Source: Pseudomonas hormoni (GTDB lineage Bacteria > Pseudomonadota > Gammaproteobacteria > Pseudomonadales > Pseudomonadaceae). Taken from it: a DNA stretch of 64,000 nucleotides. The stretch is taken from positions 2,795,001 through 2,859,000 of the forward strand of contig NZ_CP075566.1 of the NCBI RefSeq assembly GCF_018502625.1, in the 5' to 3' direction. Under the pieces are notes generated by a model, which worked only from the letters and a program-made list of their open reading frames with translations, did not search any database and was not told where the DNA came from. The position numbers and the translations under genes were made by a program. Within the stretch, counting starts at the first letter, position 1, and each line of letters starts with the position of its first letter. Below, one piece after another: positions 58,875 through 64,000 of this stretch.

Positions 58875-61088
58875 ATGAAGTCTTCCGTTGCCATCCATAC
58901 GGGTGCGCTCAGTGCCCTTGCCTGTGGCGTGAGCCTGCTCGCGCTCATGCCGACCTTTGCCTTGGCCGCGGACAGCCCGCTCACCCAGGCGATCAACCGG
59001 CTCAACGCCGACACTCGCCAGGAGCGTGAGGTGCGCTTGAGCGATCTGGGGATCGACGCGCCGATCATTCTCGGTTCCACCGATGCCCGTCGCGAGCTGT
59101 ATCTGCCGGTGCCGGCGGGTGTGCCGCTGACGGAGGCCACCCTGAATTTCGACGCCAGCTATCTCAATGGCGAAGGCGGCCGCAACACGTTGCTGCTGTC
59201 GCTGGACGGTTATCCGGTGCGCGCCGAAGGGCTCAGCGAACCTCAGGGCGACGCCAGCGCCACGCTCGGCGTGGACAAGAAAGCGCGGGACAGCGGCTCG
59301 CTGCGCCTGGGCATTGCCTGGTCGTCCATCGTGTCCCGCGTGTTGTGCGAAGACGAACGCGCCATCGGCAACGTCTTGCGCATCGAACCGGACACGCGCC
59401 TCACCTACAGCTACGACGCCAGCCAGTTGCAGGACGTCGGCGCCGCGTGGACGGCATTGCCGGGCAAACCGGGCATCATGGTCGCGTCCGGCACCTTGTC
59501 CGCCGAAAGCTACGATGCGGCGTGGCGCCTCGGGGTAGCGCTGGAGCGGATCGGCAAGCACAGCCGCATCCTGCCCTTCCCTGCCATTCAAGACAGCGTT
59601 GACCTCAGCGGCCTGCGCATTCCCGTCGAACTGCTGACGATTCCGGCGTTCGCCAGCCTCAACGGCAAGGGTGCGCATGTTCTGGCGGACGCTGCACAAA
59701 TCGGCGCCCTGCTGATGCTGGGCCAGACGCCGAACGTCCAGGCGGACCTGGCCATCAACGACCCGCAACTGCTCAAGGCCGTCAATGCATCTCTGGACGC
59801 GCTGCAGAACCAGATAAAAGGTCTCGACGCCACGGCCGCCAACGCACTGTTGCAGTGGCGTGAGCGGCATATCAACGCAGGTCTGGCCGCCACCGGTACT
59901 GACAACGTGCGCCTGGCACTACTGGGCACACGCCCGGTGCTGATGATCGCGCCGCAAGCCACCGGCAAGGCTCTGGCCTTGTTCAGCTCGGCCTGGAACA
60001 CACTGGCACGCAGCCGCCAATTGACGGTCAGCGAAGCACAGTTGCCATTGAGCGCCGACGGCCGTGTGGCCTTGTCGCGCCTGGGCGGTAATCCTGGCGC
60101 CATCGACGTGCTGGCCAAATCCGACTGGAGCACTTCATTCCCGCTCGGCAGCGTGGCCTATGACGGCCGCTTGCCAGTCAAGGCGGTGATCGATGTGTCT
60201 GCCGCGCCTGGCGCCTCGGACACCGCGCCGGTGGCCTCGCTGTTTCTCAACGACTATCTGATTGGCGCGCAACAGCTCGTGGCCAACGGTGAAATGCAGC
60301 GCATCGAAGCGCGTATCCCGCGTTATGCGGTGGGCGCAACGAACGTTTTGCGTGTGTCGTTCCAGCGCCAGCCAGTGAGTGATCGCTGCCTGGAAACGCC
60401 ACAAGCCTTCCCGGTCTCGGTGCTGCCAACCAGCCATATCGTGCTGGATAAAACGGCCCTGGGTGATGACTTCTCCGGCATGGCTGCGCGCTTTGCCATG
60501 GACACGCAAATCCTCGTGCCCCAGGCCTACCTCGACCACCCGGCAAGCAGCTTGCCGCAAGTGATTTCGGTGGCTGACGGCGCCGGGGTTTCGCCGCTGC
60601 GGGCACAACTGAAAGTCAGTGCCGATCCAAAGATTTCGGTCACACCGGACAAAGCCTTCCTCGCCTTCGAGCTGCCGATCAAGGACAGCAAGGAATCGGT
60701 ACAAGCGGATGAGCAGGGTCGCCTGCGCATCAATCACAAGGATCAGGTGTTGCTGGACGTGCATCCCCTCAACCACCTGGCCTCGTTGCAAGTGGTCAAT
60801 GCCGGCGGACAGCACGGTCTGGTCTATCGACCGCTGGGCACTGACGCACCACGCTTCGCCAAACAGATTCTGCTGACCCGCGGCGATGTGGCGATCCTCG
60901 GCGACAACGGTGCACTGACCACCTTCGACACCCAGGATCCGAGCGGCAACCAATTGATCGACAACGAAGAACCCAAGGGTCTCGACGCCTGGCGCACGCC
61001 ATCGCTGTTGTGGCTGATTCCGGGTGGCATCCTGTTGGTTCTCATCCTGTTGCTGGCCGGCCGTAACGCCCGTCGCAATCGCCAGTAA
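58875..61088 (+). CDS. BcsB-like periplasmic glycan-secretion protein
   Basis: The 737-residue protein has a signal peptide (ending LALMPTFALA, before ADSPL), a large periplasmic region and one C-terminal TM helix (LLWLIPGGILLVLILLLAG) with a basic cytosolic tail. The repeated carbohydrate-binding-like modules (LSLDGYPVRAEGLSEP; FLNDYLIGAQQLVANG...RYAVGATNVLRVSFQR) match the BcsB family that accompanies cellulose-type synthases. It follows wecB by 42 bp and precedes nfrB by 12 bp, so it probably guides the NfrB polymer through the periplasm. It corresponds functionally, I infer, to YbcH of the E. coli N4 receptor locus. Confidence 0.82.
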   Translation: MKSSVAIHTGALSALACGVSLLALMPTFALAADSPLTQAINRLNADTRQEREVRLSDLGIDAPIILGSTDARRELYLPVPAGVPLTEATLNFDASYLNGEGGRNTLLLSLDGYPVRAEGLSEPQGDASATLGVDKKARDSGSLRLGIAWSSIVSRVLCEDERAIGNVLRIEPDTRLTYSYDASQLQDVGAAWTALPGKPGIMVASGTLSAESYDAAWRLGVALERIGKHSRILPFPAIQDSVDLSGLRIPVELLTIPAFASLNGKGAHVLADAAQIGALLMLGQTPNVQADLAINDPQLLKAVNASLDALQNQIKGLDATAANALLQWRERHINAGLAATGTDNVRLALLGTRPVLMIAPQATGKALALFSSAWNTLARSRQLTVSEAQLPLSADGRVALSRLGGNPGAIDVLAKSDWSTSFPLGSVAYDGRLPVKAVIDVSAAPGASDTAPVASLFLNDYLIGAQQLVANGEMQRIEARIPRYAVGATNVLRVSFQRQPVSDRCLETPQAFPVSVLPTSHIVLDKTALGDDFSGMAARFAMDTQILVPQAYLDHPASSLPQVISVADGAGVSPLRAQLKVSADPKISVTPDKAFLAFELPIKDSKESVQADEQGRLRINHKDQVLLDVHPLNHLASLQVVNAGGQHGLVYRPLGTDAPRFAKQILLTRGDVAILGDNGALTTFDTQDPSGNQLIDNEEPKGLDAWRTPSLLWLIPGGILLVLILLLAGRNARRNRQ

Positions 61089-61100
61089 CGGAACCCTTCG

Positions 61101-63215
61101 ATGACGTCGCTTTATTGGCCCTACTGGCTGGCCCACTACTACAGCTTCCTGGAGATCTCGACCATCGTGGTCGCGGTGCTGATCCTGATCTCCAGCCTGG
61201 ACGATCTGTTCATTGACCTGTGGTACTGGTCTCGACGCCTGTTCCGCAAGTTCACCGTGGACCGAAAATACCGGCCGCTGACCGCCGAGCAATTGATGGC
61301 CCGGGACGAACAGCCGCTGGCAATCATGGTCCCGGCCTGGCTGGAATACGACGTCATCGCGCCGATGATCGAGAACATGGTGTCGACCCTGGATTACCAG
61401 AACTATGTGGTCTTCGTCGGCACCTACATCAACGATCAGCGCACCATTGATGAAGTGGAGCGCATGCGTCGGCGCTACAAGCAACTGCATCGAGTGGAAG
61501 TCCCGCATGCCGGGCCGACCTGCAAGGCTGACTGCCTGAACTGGGTGATCCAGGCGATTTTCCTGTACGAAAAAACCCACGGCATGACCTTCGCCGGCGT
61601 GGTTCTGCACGACAGCGAAGACGTGCTGCACCCAATGGAATTGCGTCTATTCAACTACTTGCTGCCGCGCAAGGACATGATTCAGTTGCCCGTGGTGTCG
61701 CTGGAGCGCAACTGGTACGAGTGGGTGGCCGGCACCTACATGGACGAATTCGCCGAATGGCACGGCAAGGATCTGGTGGTGCGTGAAAGCATGACCGACA
61801 CGGTGCCGTCCGCCGGGGTCGGCACCTGTTTCTCCCATCGTGCCCTGCGTGTGCTGGCCGGGGAGACCCAGAACCAGCCATTCAACACCGACAGCCTCAC
61901 CGAGGACTACGACGTTGGCGCGCGCCTGGCCAAGGTCGGAATGAACGCGATCTTCGTGCGTTTCCCGGTGCAGTTTCGCGTGCTGCGTAAATCCTGGTTT
62001 CGCAAGCCTTACGAATCGACCCTGAAGATGCCGTTGTGCGTGCGCGAATTCTTTCCCGATACCTTCCGCACCGCGTTCCGCCAGAAAGCTCGCTGGACGC
62101 TGGGCATTGGCCTGCAAGGCTGGGAACAAATGGGTTGGAACGGTTCGCTGGCCAACCGTTATTTGCTGTTCCGTGATCGCAAAGGCGTGGTGACTGCGTT
62201 TGTCAGCATCATCGCCTACGTGATTCTGGTGCAGCTTCTGGGCCTGATCATCCTGCGCCAGAGCGGCCTGTGGGACGTGAGTTTCCCGACGCCGTTCGAG
62301 ACCAATGGCTTCATCCAATACCTGCTGCTGGCCAACGGCATCGCGCTGGCCTGGCGTATCGCCCACCGCTGCTATTTCACCACCGTGCTGTACGGCTGGC
62401 AGCACGGTTTGCTATCCATCCCGCGTATGGTCGTGGGTAACTTCGTCAACTTCATGGCCGCTTCCCGCGCGTGGCGCATGTTCATCGTCGGCAAGGTGAT
62501 GAACCGCAAACTGGTGTGGGACAAGACCATGCACGACTTCCCGTCCACCGACCTGGTCGCGGCCGCACCGCGCAAGCTCGGCAGCGTGCTGCTGTCCTGG
62601 CAGGCAATCAACGAAACCGACCTGCAAAGTGCCCTCATCGAACAGAAAACCCGGCACATGCCATTGGGGCGGATTTTGCTCAGCAACGGTTGGCTGGATG
62701 ACGAGACACTGGCGGAAGCCATCGCCTTCCAGAATGACCTGCCGCGGGTGTTCGATGTGGCCGCCAAGGCGCAGTCGTCGACCCTGACCCTGGACGATGA
62801 ATTCGCCCTGCGCTGGCGCGTAGTGCCGCTTGGTTTGAATGCCGACGGCCGCGCACAAGTTGCCGTGGCCAGCCCGTTGCCGGCCGCCGGCCTGCAACAG
62901 GTCAGCGAGGTACTGGGTAGCGAACCGGTGCAGCTGATTGCCCGGGAAAGCGAAATCGTTGCGCAGTTGCGTCAACTGAACGTGCGCGATGGCCAAGCCC
63001 TGCCCGATGCCCGCGCACCACTGTTGGGTGACCTGCTGATCGAAATGGGCCTGCTGGATCGCGACGAGTTCAACCGCGCCATGTTGCAGTACCGCCCGCA
63101 GCGTCACGGGCGCATCGGCGACTATCTGGTCGATAGCGGCGTGTTGCCGCGCGCCACTATCGAAAAGGCCGTGGCACGTCAGCACAGTCACTACCCTGCG
63201 GAGCTTTCAGTATGA
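61101..63215 (+). CDS. nfrB: NfrB-like glycosyltransferase with MshEN c-di-GMP-binding repeats
   Basis: The 704-residue inner-membrane protein is homologous in layout to E. coli NfrB (phage N4 adsorption protein B). An N-terminal TM helix precedes a GT2 domain with HDSEDVLHP, TDSLTEDYDVG and RQKARW (D, D, ED, QxxRW set of processive synthases), then further TM helices (~370-450). C-terminal to these are two tandem pairs of 24-residue MshEN motifs: residues 492-515 and 521-544, and 641-664 and 671-694 (pattern (R/K/P/L)(L/I)GxxL...LxxAxxxQ). It would polymerise a ManNAc-type glycan when c-di-GMP is bound. ATGA overlap with the next gene. Confidence 0.9.
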   Translation: MTSLYWPYWLAHYYSFLEISTIVVAVLILISSLDDLFIDLWYWSRRLFRKFTVDRKYRPLTAEQLMARDEQPLAIMVPAWLEYDVIAPMIENMVSTLDYQNYVVFVGTYINDQRTIDEVERMRRRYKQLHRVEVPHAGPTCKADCLNWVIQAIFLYEKTHGMTFAGVVLHDSEDVLHPMELRLFNYLLPRKDMIQLPVVSLERNWYEWVAGTYMDEFAEWHGKDLVVRESMTDTVPSAGVGTCFSHRALRVLAGETQNQPFNTDSLTEDYDVGARLAKVGMNAIFVRFPVQFRVLRKSWFRKPYESTLKMPLCVREFFPDTFRTAFRQKARWTLGIGLQGWEQMGWNGSLANRYLLFRDRKGVVTAFVSIIAYVILVQLLGLIILRQSGLWDVSFPTPFETNGFIQYLLLANGIALAWRIAHRCYFTTVLYGWQHGLLSIPRMVVGNFVNFMAASRAWRMFIVGKVMNRKLVWDKTMHDFPSTDLVAAAPRKLGSVLLSWQAINETDLQSALIEQKTRHMPLGRILLSNGWLDDETLAEAIAFQNDLPRVFDVAAKAQSSTLTLDDEFALRWRVVPLGLNADGRAQVAVASPLPAAGLQQVSEVLGSEPVQLIARESEIVAQLRQLNVRDGQALPDARAPLLGDLLIEMGLLDRDEFNRAMLQYRPQRHGRIGDYLVDSGVLPRATIEKAVARQHSHYPAELSV

Positions 63216-64000
63216 ACCGCCCCTTGCTGACCCTCATGGCCACGGGGCTGAGCCTGCTGCCCGCGTTTGTGCACGGCGAAACACTGCCGCTGCCGTTGAC
63301 CGGCCCGGCCTATGTCACCGCCAACGAGGCGTACAGTGCCTACGAGCGCAAAGACTATGACCTGGCCATCGCCAAGGCACGCGAAGCCTTGCGTCAGCGC
63401 GCCGACATCACGCGCCTGAATACGCTGATTACGCTGGCTCAACGCGACAAGGAATTGCGTGACCATCCCAAGCGCTATCCGCAGTCTCGTCAGGCTCCCG
63501 GCTTCGGTGCCGCGGCAAAGGCTTTCAAGGCCTATGATCGCGATGATTTCGGCGCGGCGGCTCAAGCGGCACGTATCGCCATCGCTCAAGCACCCAAACG
63601 CATGGATTATCGACTGCTGCTGATCGAGTCCCTGCAGCGCCAGCAACATCTGCAGGACGCAGATCAGGCCACCACCCAGGCCCTGGCCGTGTTCCCGAAC
63701 GACGATACGTTGCTGATGCGCCGCGAAGCGATTCGTCGGCAACTGGCGGCGCCACTGGCGGTTGCGGGGTATCGCGCCCTGGAGCAAGGCCGTGTGCCGC
63801 TGGCTGTGGACCAGGCCAGGAAAGCCGTGGCCTGGGCGCCGGAAATCGGCGCCAATCAGCAACTGCTGATCAGTGCCCTGCTCGCCGCCAACGACTACCG
63901 TGGCGCCGAACTTGCGGCGTCAGGCGCATTGGCCCAGGACGACGGGGAAATCGCACCGTGGATTCTGCGCAGTTATGCCCTCGATCGACAGGGCAAAACC
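63212..64000 (+). CDS. nfrA: NfrA-like outer-membrane TPR protein, 3' end outside window
   Basis: The frame runs open to the window end, so at least 263 residues. A signal peptide (LLTLMATGLSLLPAFVHG, cleavage before ETLPL) is followed by TPR-type helices (AYSAYERKDYDLAIAKAREA, AFKAYDRDDFGAAAQAARIA, ATTQALAVFPNDDTLLMRRE, AYRALEQGRVPLAVDQARKA). In E. coli NfrA is the ~990-residue outer-membrane glycan exporter and receptor of phage N4, translationally coupled to nfrB as here. The remaining barrel part is beyond the window. Confidence 0.8.
   Translation, partial: MNRPLLTLMATGLSLLPAFVHGETLPLPLTGPAYVTANEAYSAYERKDYDLAIAKAREALRQRADITRLNTLITLAQRDKELRDHPKRYPQSRQAPGFGAAAKAFKAYDRDDFGAAAQAARIAIAQAPKRMDYRLLLIESLQRQQHLQDADQATTQALAVFPNDDTLLMRREAIRRQLAAPLAVAGYRALEQGRVPLAVDQARKAVAWAPEIGANQQLLISALLAANDYRGAELAASGALAQDDGEIAPWILRSYALDRQGKT

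Noticed and set aside
60135..61631. 498-codon minus-strand ORF
   Set aside because: It is antisense to the BcsB-like and nfrB genes, with skewed Gln/His/Arg composition and no motif.

Overview
The window is GC-rich, densely coded Gammaproteobacterial chromosome, most likely from the Pseudomonas fluorescens group. The evidence is the gene families (LldD, CynRST, glutaminase, TopB, MocR and LysR regulators, Cif-like epoxide hydrolase), the many short overlaps between genes, and the repeated GTAGGAGC / GTGGGAGC...TTGCCCGCG palindromes (REP elements) between genes. I saw no rRNA or tRNA genes, insertion sequences, phage genes or CRISPR arrays. Species assignment is inference.

Layout. 1-0.86 kb: 3' part of a DNA alkylation repair gene. 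1.0-7.3 kb: a seven-gene, almost fully overlapping operon encoding a thermostable-hemolysin/GNAT-like protein, an AMP-dependent ligase, a heme-oxygenase-like di-iron protein, a short-chain dehydrogenase, a periplasmic TPR protein and an OmpR-type two-component system. Its promoter carries two PmrA-box-like sites. I regard this as the best candidate for an undescribed system: a self-regulated small-molecule (probably acyl-derived) pathway. 7.4-13.8 kb: LysR regulator, GMC oxidoreductase, MHS transporter, lldD and DUF427. 14.1-16.3 kb: an unusual papain-like peptidase fused to a serine hydrolase. 16.4-20.2 kb: topB, a GNAT and small unknown proteins. 20.2-22.4 kb: cynR/cynS/cynT cyanate detoxification.

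22.4-36.3 kb: mostly single metabolic and envelope genes, including a BON protein, ProA-like dehydrogenase, cytosolic CZB chemoreceptor, glutaminase, nitrilase, GlxA-type regulator, Ppx/GppA phosphatase, SleB-type hydrolase, CAP-domain protein, bestrophin and DeoR regulator. Among them is an HvfA-like copper-RiPP precursor next to a DoxX protein. 37-42.4 kb looks accessory: an AT-rich LTA-synthase/sulfatase-type membrane enzyme sits tail to tail with a 939-residue adenylation-carrier-acyltransferase-3 fusion. Together they suggest aminoacyl decoration of an envelope glycan (inference). 42.4-56.5 kb: MocR/TSUP pair, alcohol dehydrogenase, LysR/RidA, a GGDEF-EAL protein, thioesterase, UDG-like protein, LysE exporter, sugar-acid-type MFS transporter with GntR-type operators, AraC regulator and a Cif-like secreted epoxide hydrolase.

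57-64 kb: wecB, a BcsB-like gene, nfrB and the start of nfrA, behind an AT-rich leader. This matches the c-di-GMP-controlled N4-receptor glycan secretion system known from E. coli. WecB would supply UDP-ManNAc, NfrB would polymerise under control of MshEN c-di-GMP-binding repeats, and the BcsB-like protein and NfrA would move the polymer through the periplasm and outer membrane.
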